Shown piece by piece: positions 35,479-46,600 of a DNA stretch of 64,000 bases. Under the pieces are notes generated by a model. It was not told the origin of the DNA. It did not search any database and was given only the letters and a program-made list of their open reading frames with translations. Within the stretch, counting starts at the first letter, position 1; each line of letters opens with the position of its first letter. The stretch covers positions 62,662 through 126,661 of the forward strand of contig NZ_LACC01000012.1 of the NCBI RefSeq assembly GCF_000967965.1, in the 5' to 3' direction. This DNA is from Pseudomonas fluorescens (GTDB lineage: Bacteria; Pseudomonadota; Gammaproteobacteria; Pseudomonadales; Pseudomonadaceae). Made by a program: the position numbers and the translations under genes.

Positions 35479-36209
35479 GCCCGCCACCGTCGCCAGAGGA
35501 TCACTGGCGTACGCAGCAACATGCCGAAGAACAGCCGCGTGTGCATGCTGGAAATCAGCACGTTGTCGTGGAACATCCGAAAATGCGAAACGCCATCCAG
35601 CGGGTAATGGACTTTGGTTTGCAGCCATTGCATCGGCTGATTGCGCCAGGCCAGACGCACCAGAATGTCCGAGTCGAAGTCCATGCGCTTGCCGATTTTC
35701 GCTGATTCGATCAATGCCAGGACTGGCGGCAATGGGTAAACCCGGAAACCGCACATGGAGTCGCGAATCTGCAACGACAGGGTGTTGATCCAGACCATGA
35801 CGTGAGTCAGGTAGCGCGCATACAAACGGCCCTTCGGCACGCTGGCGTCGTATTGCGGATAACCGCAAATCACCGATTGTGGGTAGCGGCGCGATTGTTC
35901 GATGAAGCGTTTGACGTCCTGCAAGTCGTGCTGGCCATCGGCATCCACCTGCAAGGCATGGCTGAAACCCAGGCGCGAAGCTTCGCGCAAGCCGGTCATG
36001 ACCGCGCCACCCTTGCCCTGGTTTTCGGCGAGGCGGATCAGGTAAACCATGTCACGTTGGGCCAGGCGATCCAGCACCCGGGCGCAGCGCGGGCTGCTGG
36101 CATCGTCCACCAGGATGCACGGCAGATGGCTGGCGATCAGCGCATCGACCACCGTGGTGATGGCAGTTTCATGGTTGTACACCGGGACGATGGCGCAGGG
36201 GCTATGCAT
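35475..36209 (-). CDS. Family 2 glycosyltransferase
   Basis: 244 residues. The GT-A fold signature is IVPVYNHETAITTVVDAL, ILVDDASSPRCA, NQGKGGAVMTGLREA and the metal-binding ALQVDADGQHDL. The C-terminus lacks membrane helices apart from a weak hydrophobic end (LFFGMLLRTPVIL). In the APE operon it may build the sugar part of the lipid anchor. ATG 36209 overlaps the AMP-ligase stop by 8 bases. Confidence 0.87.
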   Translation of the reverse strand: MHSPCAIVPVYNHETAITTVVDALIASHLPCILVDDASSPRCARVLDRLAQRDMVYLIRLAENQGKGGAVMTGLREASRLGFSHALQVDADGQHDLQDVKRFIEQSRRYPQSVICGYPQYDASVPKGRLYARYLTHVMVWINTLSLQIRDSMCGFRVYPLPPVLALIESAKIGKRMDFDSDILVRLAWRNQPMQWLQTKVHYPLDGVSHFRMFHDNVLISSMHTRLFFGMLLRTPVILWRRWRA

Positions 36210-37881
36210 GCGCCGCCTCCAGCAAGACCCGCCCGCTTGAGCAGGTGGCGGTTTCGTTGCGATAGGCGAAATACAATTTGCCGCGCGCCGGATCGAAGCG
36301 CAAGTGCAGCTGGATCTCATCCCCCGGACGCACCAGTTGCTGGAACTTCAAGACTTCCATGCCGGCGAATTTTTTCGGCAGGTTCATCAGTTGCTGGCCC
36401 AGGCTCAGCGCCCAGTCCACCTGCACCACGCCAGGCAACACCGGCGCCTTGGGGAAATGCCCGCTGAAATAGGCCAGGTCCGGTGGCACGGCCAGTTGCA
36501 GGCTCCACTCGCCATTGCTTTCGACTTGCTCCAGCACCTCGGGCGCTTTGGGGCGCGGTGCCAGCAGCAGGGCGTCGACGTCGGCCTGGGGCAATTTGCC
36601 TTGAGTGTTCAGCGGCAGTTGTCGCAGCAGGCGCCAGCGTCTTGGCAGGGCCAGGGCTTCGCAGTGTTGGCTCAGGTGCTGGCGCAATTGCTCGGTGAGG
36701 CTGCGTCGACCCTGATTGCGCAGCACATGCAAACCGGCCTCGCTCAGCACCAGCAATGCCCCCAGGGAGGCGCGGTTTTCCTGAACGACACCGAGCCGCG
36801 CTTCGATGATCCATTCATGGGCCGTCAGCGCTTGTTCCAGCATCGGCAGCGAGATGCGTTTTTCTTCCAGTTTGACGATCCGGTCCAGTCGCCCAAGCAA
36901 CTCGAAGCGACCATCGATGGCGATGCGCGCAGCATCGGCAGTGTGTTCGACATGGCCATTGGGCAAATACGGCGAAGCGATCAGCAGCGCACCCTCACTG
37001 TCTTGGGTCAGCGTGACATCGGCAAAGGGCTGCCAGAGTTCCGCGCCCTGACGCCAGGCGATGCCGCCGGTTTCCGAACTGCCGAAGATTTCCGTTGGCC
37101 ATTGCCCCAGACGCTCGTGCAGGCTCTGTGCGGCCTCGACCGGTAATGCGCCGCCGGAGGAAAACACCCGGCGTACAGAGCTCAAGGCCGGCCAGTCGAG
37201 ATTGTCGCTCATACGCTTGAGCAGCGCCGGGCTGGCCACCCAGGCGAAAGCCGGGTACTCGCGGCTGGTGCGTTGCAGGTCTTCCGGAAAGGCCAACTGC
37301 CGACGTACGAACGGGCGCCCGGCGCACAGCGGCCACAGCACCCGAAACAGCAGGCCGTAGATGTGCTGGGTGGCGACGCTGCCAATGATGCACGCCGGGC
37401 CCAGGTCGGCGCCCCACAGCTGTTCCAGGGCTTCGACTTCATTGGCCAGTTGGCGCAGGTTTTTTTCGATGCGCTTGGGTTCGCCACTGGAGCCGGAGGT
37501 GCACAGGCTGAGTTGGCAGTTATCCAGGTCCAGCGCGGCGGGACTGAGCGGCAGCTGTTGGAGGTCGCCAAGGTGCGCATCGTCGGGCTGATCGCTCAGC
37601 CACAGATCAACTTCACCTGACCAGCGTTGGCGGGTCTGGGGTTGCAGGTCAGACGGCAGCAGCACGCTGACCCCGGCACGCCAGGCGCCGAACAGGGCAA
37701 TCGCCAGGTCGGCGGCATCCTCGAGGTGCACAGCCATCTGCCGCACACCCCGGGCTTGCAGGCCGGCGGCCAGGCGCAGCGCCTGTTCGCACAGTCGAGC
37801 GTGATCCAGTGCCGGAGTGGTCGTTACGGCGCGTTCCGGCTGAGCCTTGAGCAGCAGGTGCTCAAGTTTTATCCAATTCAT
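36202..37881 (-). CDS. AMP-dependent aryl acid ligase fused to hotdog dehydratase (ApeH-ApeI-like)
   Basis: 559 residues from ATG 37881. The first ~440 residues are an acyl-adenylating enzyme: [19 protein letters not shown] is the phosphate-binding A3 motif, [14 protein letters not shown] the A5 region and [20 protein letters not shown] the hinge and A8 motifs. It should activate an aryl acid such as 4-hydroxybenzoate and load it on an ACP. The last ~115 residues are a FabZ/ApeI-like hotdog dehydratase, with [20 protein letters not shown] containing the catalytic histidine. In the E. coli cluster these are separate proteins. Confidence 0.88.
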   Translation of the reverse strand: MNWIKLEHLLLKAQPERAVTTTPALDHARLCEQALRLAAGLQARGVRQMAVHLEDAADLAIALFGAWRAGVSVLLPSDLQPQTRQRWSGEVDLWLSDQPDDAHLGDLQQLPLSPAALDLDNCQLSLCTSGSSGEPKRIEKNLRQLANEVEALEQLWGADLGPACIIGSVATQHIYGLLFRVLWPLCAGRPFVRRQLAFPEDLQRTSREYPAFAWVASPALLKRMSDNLDWPALSSVRRVFSSGGALPVEAAQSLHERLGQWPTEIFGSSETGGIAWRQGAELWQPFADVTLTQDSEGALLIASPYLPNGHVEHTADAARIAIDGRFELLGRLDRIVKLEEKRISLPMLEQALTAHEWIIEARLGVVQENRASLGALLVLSEAGLHVLRNQGRRSLTEQLRQHLSQHCEALALPRRWRLLRQLPLNTQGKLPQADVDALLLAPRPKAPEVLEQVESNGEWSLQLAVPPDLAYFSGHFPKAPVLPGVVQVDWALSLGQQLMNLPKKFAGMEVLKFQQLVRPGDEIQLHLRFDPARGKLYFAYRNETATCSSGRVLLEAAHA

Positions 37882-38423
37882 GGGCGGCCTCGTACCCTTT
37901 GTCGTATGAGCCATTCAATGGCAAACATCAGGCCTATCAATCCGTAGGAAATCAGGCCGGTGTACAACGTCCACCAGCTCAGCGGCGCCCAGAGGGTCAG
38001 GGCGGCGGCACACAAACCGTTGCATAGAAAAAAAACGCTCCAGGCGATGGTCACCTGACGGGTATAGCGAATGCCCTCGGCCGGCAATTGCGGTTCGCGC
38101 ACCCGGGCCAGGCGTTCAACGATCGGTGGGCCGAATGTCAGGCTCGATCCAAACAGCACCAGCATGAAGCTGCTGATCAACACGGGATACCAGCGCAACA
38201 GCGCCGGGCTGTCGAACAGCGCCAGCAACAGACAGAACACAATGGCCACCGTGGCCATCCACAGGCTGCCCGGCCGTCGTTTACCGGTCAGCGCCCGGGC
38301 CAGCCACAGCCCACCCAGCAGCAGCCCGAACTGCCACGGGGCGAAATGCTCCATGCCGAAATACACCGCAAAGGGATACAAAAGGCCCGCCAGCAGCAGG
38401 CCGAGGCCAATCAGTCGATTCAT
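37878..38423 (-). CDS. COG4648-type small membrane protein (ApeG-like)
   Basis: 181 residues with about five hydrophobic helices (LIGLGLLLAGLLYPFAVYFG, WMATVAIVFCLLLALF and three more). The motif IVERLARVREPQLPAEGIRY-type loop is shared with the uncharacterised membrane proteins found in APE clusters. Function is unknown; membrane anchoring of the synthase complex or lipid transport is possible. It overlaps both neighbours by 4 bases. Confidence 0.75.
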   Translation of the reverse strand: MNRLIGLGLLLAGLLYPFAVYFGMEHFAPWQFGLLLGGLWLARALTGKRRPGSLWMATVAIVFCLLLALFDSPALLRWYPVLISSFMLVLFGSSLTFGPPIVERLARVREPQLPAEGIRYTRQVTIAWSVFFLCNGLCAAALTLWAPLSWWTLYTGLISYGLIGLMFAIEWLIRQRVRGRP

Positions 38424-38674
38424 GCGGCCGGTTGAACCAGACGGTAGACCGCCTCGACCACGTCACTGACGGTACGCACCGATTTGAATTCTTCGGCGGC
38501 GATTTTCTTGCCGGTCTGACGTTTGATGTGATCAATCAGGTCGACCGCGTCAATGCTGTCGATTTCCAGGTCCTGATACAGGTTGGAATCCAGGCTCACA
38601 CGCTCCGGGTCCAGTTCGAAGAGCTCGACCAAGGCATCGCGCAGGGTGTTGAAAATGTCGTCACGAGTTTGCAT
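38420..38674 (-). CDS. Acyl carrier protein
   Basis: 84 residues. The 4'-phosphopantetheine attachment serine is in LEIDSIDAVDLIDHI, near residue 38. One of two adjacent ACPs; in characterised APE systems one carries the aryl starter and the other the growing chain. Its start is 9 bases after the other ACP stop, and its end overlaps the membrane-protein gene by 4 bases. Confidence 0.93.
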   Translation of the reverse strand: MQTRDDIFNTLRDALVELFELDPERVSLDSNLYQDLEIDSIDAVDLIDHIKRQTGKKIAAEEFKSVRTVSDVVEAVYRLVQPAA

Positions 38675-38683
38675 GGTCCGGTC

Positions 38684-38944
38684 TCAAGCTGCCTGTTTTG
38701 CAGTGACGAACGCCGCAAGGCTCGCCACGTTACTGAAGTGATTACGTGTGTCCTTGGCATCGGCGTCGATTTTGATGCCGTACTTTTTCTGGATGGCCAG
38801 GCCCAGCTCCAGGGCGTCCACCGAGTCCAGGCCCAGGCCTTCGCCGAACAGGGGCTGGTCGTTGCCGATGTCGTCGGCACTGATGTCTTCCAGGCCAAGG
38901 GCGTCGATGATAAGCATTTTGATATCACGGTGCAGATCGCTCAT
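38684..38944 (-). CDS. Acyl carrier protein
   Basis: 86 residues. The phosphopantetheine serine is in GLGLDSVDALELGLAI, near residue 39. It differs clearly from the neighbouring ACP, which suggests separate jobs. The start overlaps the acyltransferase gene by 20 bases. Confidence 0.93.
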   Translation of the reverse strand: MSDLHRDIKMLIIDALGLEDISADDIGNDQPLFGEGLGLDSVDALELGLAIQKKYGIKIDADAKDTRNHFSNVASLAAFVTAKQAA

Positions 38945-39734
38945 CTTCGGCGAGCTCCTTAATAAAGTAAGAATGTAGATAATCGTTGAGCTTGCGCGAG
39001 GCCTGCGGAGCCGGCCCCTGCGTGGCGAAGGTCTGTGGGTCTATATCGGCCCCGACCCGGAAACTGAAGTGCACGCGCCGCTTGGGGATGCGATACCAGG
39101 GCTCGGCCTTGGTCAATGTGGTCGGGCTGACCTTGATAATGACCGGGGTGAGGATTTTCGCACCACGCAGGGCGATTGCCGCGGCGCCCCGATGAAAGGC
39201 CGGGGGGTGGCCGGGTTGGGTGCGCGTACCTTCCGGGAAAATGATCAGGGTCTGGCCGTCTTTCAGCGCGTCGGCAGCGGCGTCGAGCATGTCCATGCTG
39301 CCGTCGTTGCTGATGTATTCGGTGCAACCCAGCGGCCCGCGGGTGAAATGGTTTTCCCAGAGGCTTTGCTTGACCACGCAGTTGGCGTGACGCACCAGGC
39401 CGATCAGAAAGACCACATCGATCAGCGATGGGTGATTGGCAATGATCATTTGCCCGGGACGACCGAGTTTTTCCGCGCCCTCAATGTTATAGGTCAGTAC
39501 CCCGGTACGGGCCATGAAACGCACAAAAATCCAGAAACAGCGGCTGACCGTTTGCCGGGCCCGCAGCCGATGGGTCCGGGCGTCGCCGGGCAGGCAGTTC
39601 AGCAAAGGGAAAATCACCAGGCGTAGGCACAGCCCGCCCAACCCGAACAGGGCAAAGCTCGCGGCGGTGGCCAGCAAGCGCCAGTAATAGGCGTCGCGGT
39701 TTTTCTCGGTCACGGGTTGCGTTGCCAGGTCCAT
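38925..39734 (-). CDS. 1-acyl-glycerol-3-phosphate acyltransferase family protein (ApeD-like)
   Basis: 269-residue PlsC-type LPLAT. Two N-terminal hydrophobic segments precede the catalytic IIANHPSLIDVVFLI (His-x4-Asp) and the FPEGTRTQPG substrate motif. It should transfer acyl groups to a glycerol-type or sugar anchor of the aryl-polyene lipid. It overlaps the KS-like gene upstream by 25 bases and the ACP gene downstream by 20. Confidence 0.88.
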   Translation of the reverse strand: MDLATQPVTEKNRDAYYWRLLATAASFALFGLGGLCLRLVIFPLLNCLPGDARTHRLRARQTVSRCFWIFVRFMARTGVLTYNIEGAEKLGRPGQMIIANHPSLIDVVFLIGLVRHANCVVKQSLWENHFTRGPLGCTEYISNDGSMDMLDAAADALKDGQTLIIFPEGTRTQPGHPPAFHRGAAAIALRGAKILTPVIIKVSPTTLTKAEPWYRIPKRRVHFSFRVGADIDPQTFATQGPAPQASRKLNDYLHSYFIKELAEDERSAP

Positions 39735-40435
39735 TCACGATTTTTCCAGGCATGTTGGCAGGTGGTTTGCTGGCCGAGCAGCGCACACAACAGATTCAGC
39801 GCGTGGGGCCAGCGGGATTTGGACAACGCATCCGAGGAGCTGTTCAGGGACAACTGCCAGTCGGTGCCAGGGGTAATCAGCAGGCCGATGGCATAAGGGA
39901 ACGGCACGTCGTCGATCCAGGTTGAGTAAGCCTCGGGCGGCCGCTCTTCGGTGATCACCAACAGCACCGCGCTAGCGCCTTCGGCCAACAGCGCGGCAGC
40001 TTCGATCATGCCATGTTCCAGGCCATCGCCTGCGGCTGCCAGGGCCGTCATTTCGCTGGTTTCACCACGCATGATCGACCACAAGCCAATGATCGCGTTA
40101 TGCACCGACAAGCTGAACTGAGTCGGCGATAGCGGTTGATCGGTGGCCAGATCACTGAGAATCTCGATCGTGCGGGGCGTTTCGCCGTGACGGGAAACAA
40201 AGACCAATGGCAGATCCTGCCGACCTTCGGCCAATGGCCAGCCGACACTGAATGCCATGCGCGCCAGACGACTGAGCCGCCGACGCTGCATGGCCGGCAG
40301 AAAGGAAACGTCGGGAGCGACATCGCTGTCCGGCAGCACGACCGGTTGTCGGCACCAGGCCTGCCAATCGTTCACGCTATCAAGCCCTGGGGCCCAAGCG
40401 CGCCATTGGGCGATGTTGAAGTTGATCACAGACAT
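39710..40435 (-). CDS. Beta-ketoacyl synthase-like protein, chain-length-factor type (ApeC-like)
   Basis: 241 residues, far shorter than a full ketosynthase. VSFLPAMQRRRLSRLARMAF and LSPTQFSLSVHNAIIGLWSI are the marks of the truncated ketoacyl-synthase-like family found in APE clusters. No active-site cysteine in the ACTS context is visible, consistent with a non-catalytic partner of a ketosynthase. It is the first gene of the 20-gene minus-strand operon, whose promoter should lie in 40436-40790. Confidence 0.85.
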   Translation of the reverse strand: MSVINFNIAQWRAWAPGLDSVNDWQAWCRQPVVLPDSDVAPDVSFLPAMQRRRLSRLARMAFSVGWPLAEGRQDLPLVFVSRHGETPRTIEILSDLATDQPLSPTQFSLSVHNAIIGLWSIMRGETSEMTALAAAGDGLEHGMIEAAALLAEGASAVLLVITEERPPEAYSTWIDDVPFPYAIGLLITPGTDWQLSLNSSSDALSKSRWPHALNLLCALLGQQTTCQHAWKNREWTWQRNP

Positions 40436-40790
40436 TCATCCCACCCTCACGGGCTTACTTGACGCGGGGAGCGGCCGTGAGCCGGGACTTACCCTGCGTG
40501 GCGTTTGGCGCCGAGTGGCGCGCATTATCCCGGTGCCGGGAACGTGTAGCAAATGCTGGTTACATTTTGCTCAGCAAGATGAAGCTGCAGGTTCGCAAAA
40601 ATTGAACGATTGGTAATTATTCACAGAATTATGACTCCGTCTGTCGGTTCTGGCGTTGAATCACCGGGGCGTTCAGGGCTTTTCAAGCAGGAGAAGGCAA
40701 CTGACTGTGTAGTCCCTTTGCTGACAAGGTAGCGAAGCAACGCTGTGGACCACTACACTCGGTCATTCATTGGTACACGGAGGTTTTGAC
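40436..40790. promoter_or_regulatory. Divergent intergenic region between APE operon and parA-like gene
   Basis: 355 bases without a gene. The central part (about 40560-40640) is AT-rich (TTGGTAATTATTCACAGAATTATG) and is the likely promoter area for both directions. GGAGG at 40779-40783 is the ribosome site of the ParA-like gene. I see no clear operator palindrome. Confidence 0.45.
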
Positions 40791-41561
40791 ATGCGGCGCG
40801 TGGTGTTCAATCAGAAAGGTGGCGTCGGCAAATCCAGCATTGCCTGCAATCTGGCGGCGGTCAGTGCCAGCGAGGGTTTTCGCACCTTGTTGGTGGATCT
40901 CGATGCCCAGGCCAACTCCACTCAGTACCTGACGGGGCTCACCGGTAGCGATATCCCGATGGGCATCGCCGATTTCTTCAAGCAGACGCTGTCTTCCGGG
41001 CCGTTCTCCAAAAAGAATCAGGTCGACATCTACGAAACCCCGTTCGATAACCTTCATGTCATTACCGCCACGGCCGAGCTGGCGGACTTGCAGCCAAAGC
41101 TTGAAGCCAAGCACAAGATCAACAAGCTGCGTAAGTTGCTGGAAGAGCTGAGCGAAGACTACGACCGGATTTACCTCGACACCCCGCCAGCGCTGAATTT
41201 TTATGCGGTTTCGGCGTTGATCGCCGCCGATCGTGTGTTGATTCCATTCGATTGCGACAGTTTTTCACGCCAGGCACTGTACGGCCTGATGGCGGAAATC
41301 GAAGAGTTGAAGGACGACCATAACGAAGGCCTGGAAGTCGAAGGCATCGTCGTCAACCAGTTCCAGGCCCGCGCCAGCCTGCCCCAGCAAATTCTCGATG
41401 AACTGATCGCCGAAGGCCTGCCGGTGTTGCCGGTGTACCTGGCCAGCTCGGTACGCATGCGCGAATCCCACCAGGCCAATACGCCGCTGATCCATCTCGA
41501 CCCGCGGCACAAGCTGACCCAACAGTTTGTCGAGCTGCACAATTTGCTGGAAAATGCCTGA
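40791..41561 (+). CDS. ParA/Soj-family ATPase (orphan)
   Basis: 256 residues. The deviant Walker [15 protein letters not shown] is at the start, with Walker A' [12 protein letters not shown] and Walker [16 protein letters not shown] 40791 has a good GGAGG. No parB or parS is adjacent, and it is shorter than chromosomal ParA, so it is one of the solitary ParA-like ATPases of Pseudomonas that position other cargo. The gene is single, with a palindromic terminator after it. Confidence 0.85.
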   Translation: MRRVVFNQKGGVGKSSIACNLAAVSASEGFRTLLVDLDAQANSTQYLTGLTGSDIPMGIADFFKQTLSSGPFSKKNQVDIYETPFDNLHVITATAELADLQPKLEAKHKINKLRKLLEELSEDYDRIYLDTPPALNFYAVSALIAADRVLIPFDCDSFSRQALYGLMAEIEELKDDHNEGLEVEGIVVNQFQARASLPQQILDELIAEGLPVLPVYLASSVRMRESHQANTPLIHLDPRHKLTQQFVELHNLLENA

Positions 41562-41580
41562 TCTTCCAGGCGACGCAAAA

Positions 41581-41614
41581 CCCTGTGGGAGCGAGCAAGC
41601 TCGCTCCCACAGGG
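41581..41614. terminator. REP-type palindrome acting as bidirectional terminator
   Basis: CCCTGTGGGAGCGAGC and its exact complement GCTCGCTCCCACAGGG with an AA loop lie midway between the convergent ParA-like and trxC genes. The sequence is a Pseudomonas REP unit; termination is inferred from position. Confidence 0.7.
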
Positions 41615-41626
41615 TCTGTGTTGCCT

Positions 41627-42061
41627 TCAGATCCCTTGGCTACGCAACCAGCTCATCAGTTGCGGTAGCGGAAAGGCCCCGCTCTGCCGGGCGATTTCCC
41701 GGCCGTTCTTGAACAGGATCAGGCTCGGAATCGAGCGAATCCCCAACTGTGCCGACAACTGCTGGTTCGCCTCGCTGTCCAGCTTGGCCAGCCGACACTT
41801 GCCCGCCAGTTGCCCGGCCGCCTGCTCGAACACCGGCGCAAACGACTTGCACGGCCCGCACCAATCCGCCCACACGTCCACCAGCAGCGGCAGATCGCCC
41901 TTGATCTGGCTGGCGTAGTCGCCTTGCTTCAATTCAAACGGCTTGTTCAGCAGGACTTCTGTCTTGCAGCGCCCGCATTTCGGGTGGTCATTGAGGCGCT
42001 CGGCGGGAATGCGGTTGAGGCCGTTGCAGTGGGGGCAGGGGATGAGGAGTGGGTCGGTCAT
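41627..42061 (-). CDS. trxC: Thioredoxin 2
   Basis: 144 residues. An N-terminal zinc finger with two CxxC pairs (CPHC, CGRC) precedes a thioredoxin fold with the redox motif VWADWCGPCKSF. IRSIPSLILFKNG carries the cis-proline. This layout identifies TrxC, a cytosolic disulfide reductase linked to oxidative stress. ATG 42061 is chosen because it puts the first CxxC near residue 9; a longer frame upstream adds a polar stretch unlike the family. Confidence 0.94.
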   Translation of the reverse strand: MTDPLLIPCPHCNGLNRIPAERLNDHPKCGRCKTEVLLNKPFELKQGDYASQIKGDLPLLVDVWADWCGPCKSFAPVFEQAAGQLAGKCRLAKLDSEANQQLSAQLGIRSIPSLILFKNGREIARQSGAFPLPQLMSWLRSQGI

Positions 42062-42134
42062 GAAAAATCGTCCAGTCGAAAGCGAATGATCTTTATTTGG
42101 AGACATGACTGCGGATTTTCAATCGTGCAGTGCC

Positions 42135-43646
<1,512 letters not shown>

Positions 43647-46600
43647 TTAGTCGAGTTTGGCGGCGGGCGGTTCTTGCGCCGGCTTGCCGTCGACGACCGG
43701 CACGATGGTTTTCGCTTCCGGTTCGATCGGCACCATCTTGTATTCCTGGCCGTGCAGGTTCTTGAGGTAGACCTCCATCTGCCGGAACGAGATGTTGATG
43801 TGCTGCTTCTTGAACTCGCGGTTGATGAAGCGGTTGACCTCGTCGAGCACCGGGTTGCGGTCGCCGAGGTCGCGCACGTGCATGCGCAACTCGTGGTCGA
43901 GGGTGCTTTCGCCGAAGTTCAGGAAGTACACGTGGGGTTCCGGGTCTTTCAGTACGCGCGGGTTATCCCGGGCGGCCTTGAGCAACAGCTCTTTCACCAG
44001 GTCCAGGTCCGAGCCGTAGTCGACACCGAGCTTGAGGGTCACCCGAGTGATGGTGTCGGTCAGCGACCAGTTGATCAGTTGCCCGGTAATGAACGTCTTG
44101 TTCGGGACGATGATGTCCTTGCGATCGAAGTCGGTGATGGTCGTGGCACGGATGCGGATCTTGCTCACGGTGCCCGACAGGTTGCCGATGGTGATGGTGT
44201 CGCCGATCCGCACCGGACGTTCGAACAGGATCATGATGCCGGAAATGAAGTTGGCGAAGATCTCCTGCATGCCGAAACCGAGGCCGACCGACAGCGCCGC
44301 CACCAGCCATTGCAGCTTGTCCCAGCTTACGCCGAGGGTCGACAGCGTCGAGACGAAACCGACGCCAGCGATCACGTAGGACAGCAGCGTGGTGGTCGCG
44401 TAGGCACTGCCCTGGGCAAGGTTGAGCTTGGACAGCACGAACACTTCGAGCAAGCCCGGCAGGTTGCGCGCCAGGGCGAAGGTGATGCCGATGATGATCA
44501 GCGCGCCAAGCATGTCGCCGATGCTGATCGGCACCATGCTCATGTTGGCGCCGGTACCGCTGGTGTATTCGTAGAGGGTGATGTTGTCCAGGTACGAGAA
44601 GACCGTGATCAGGTCGGCCCAGACCCAATACAGTGCCGCCATGAAGCCGCCGAGCAGCGCCAGGCGGATCAGGCGCAGGGACTGTTCGTTGACCTTCTCG
44701 ATGTCCATTGTCGGCTCTTCGATGATGGCTTCGCCGTCGGCGGTCTCTTTCGCTGCGTTACGTTTGGCCAAGGCGCGCTGATAAGCCAGGCGACGCGCCG
44801 CTACGCTGAGACCTCGCACGAAGGTGGCTTCGATCACCAGCCAGAACATCAGCAGGTACAGGGTGTTGATCAAGCGGTCGCTGAGCTTCAGCGCGGTGTA
44901 GTAGTAGCCAAAGCACACGGCCACGAACAGCGCGACGGGCAGGGCGGTGAACAGGATCCCCACCAGTTTGCGGAACAGCGAGGCGTTCTCATGGGTCGGG
45001 CTGCTGATGAGCAGGCGGCTGAGCAGCAAGGTCATCAAGGCGTAGCAGATGAGCACCACCGGCATGCCGAGCACATCATCGGCCAGTGCCGCCGGTTGCA
45101 GCTCGGCAACGGCGACGACGGTCACCAGTGCCATCACCACGATGCCGAGGCGGCGGATCCATCTGCGCAGGAACTCCACCTGGGGCTTTTCCCAGCGGAA
45201 ATGCAGTTCTGCCACGCCACCCGGCGCGAGGATCCGGTAGGCGGTGTAGAACACCAGCCAGGCCCCGGCCATTTGCAGCAGCGCCGCACCCATATTGGCG
45301 TTCTGCCCACGGGCGTCAATTCGCAGGGCCAGCCCGCACAAGGCGAGGCCCAGTGAAACCGGCATCGCCAGCAGAATATTGATCAGAATCGCCTGCGGCG
45401 TGTGCCACTGGCTATCGCGCTTGAAGTGACCGATGTCCTGGTGAACCTTGTTCAGTCGCGCGTACAGATTCTTGCGCCGCCACAACAGCGCGCCGATCAG
45501 CAGGGCCAGTGGCAGGAACAGCAGAGGGCGCTGGGTCAGGCCGTCGGTCAGTTCGCTCAGGCTTGAAAGTACCGGCAGCGAATCGAGTTGCCGCTGGAGG
45601 CGATCCGGCACACTGTGAATCCACTCCAGGTCCAGCGGCTTGTTGCTGGGAATCCAGAACATCTGCTCATCGAGCGTCGCCCGCAGGCTTTGCGCGGTGC
45701 TGAGCAGTTGCTTCTGGTTCAGTTGCAAGGTGATGGATTCATTGAGCACCGCGCTCAGCTCGCGGTTCAGTCGCTCCAGCAGGTCGGCGCGGGTGGTGGC
45801 CAGTTCCATCAGGCTTTTGCGCAGCTGCGCCGTGACTTGCTCGGGGGGTTGGGTCGACAGCAGGTTTTCGACGTAGGTGGCCGGATTGCTCAGCAACTCC
45901 CGTTGCTGGCTGACTTCGAACTGATACAGGCGAATGTCGGCAATCTGGTCGGCCAGGTTGCGGTCGAGCCGCAGGCGCGGCAACGCCTGTTTCTGTTTGT
46001 AGAGAATCTTCGAGAGCAGCAGACTGCCTTTGAGCACGTTGATTTGCTCGTCCAGGGCCGCATCGCTCTGAGTCAGGCTGTCCAGTTGCTGCTTGGTCTG
46101 CAGGTTCTGCTGGGTGACTTCGTTCAGGCGGTCGGTGCTTTTGAGCAGGTAGTCCGAGAGCTTCAGGTTGGCCGCGCTTTCGGTGGCCAAAAGGCTGCTG
46201 CCGCCGGCCTTCTGCGCTTCGATGGATTGCTGGGTGACCGTTTCCTGGGACAACGCCAGACGCTTCTGGTTGATCAGGGTTTGCAGTTCCTGGATTTCCT
46301 GATCAAGGCGGTCGGATCGCTCCGACAACAGGTCATGCTGGCTGCTGCCAAGGTCTTGCAATTGGGTATTGCCGGCCAGCTCCTGGCGCCGCAGCGGGAT
46401 CAGGGCGTTCAGCGCTGCCAGCTCGGCATTGAGCTGGTCGCGCTGCTCGGCGCTCAAAGCCTTGCCGGCGTCCTTGCCGTTCTTGAGGATGGTGTTGATC
46501 TGCTGGATGCGCGTCTGGCTGCTGGAAATCTCCGCTTGGGCGCGCTCGGGGCGGGTCTGGGCAGTGATGATCAGGCTGTTGGCATCGGCCAGGGCCTTTT

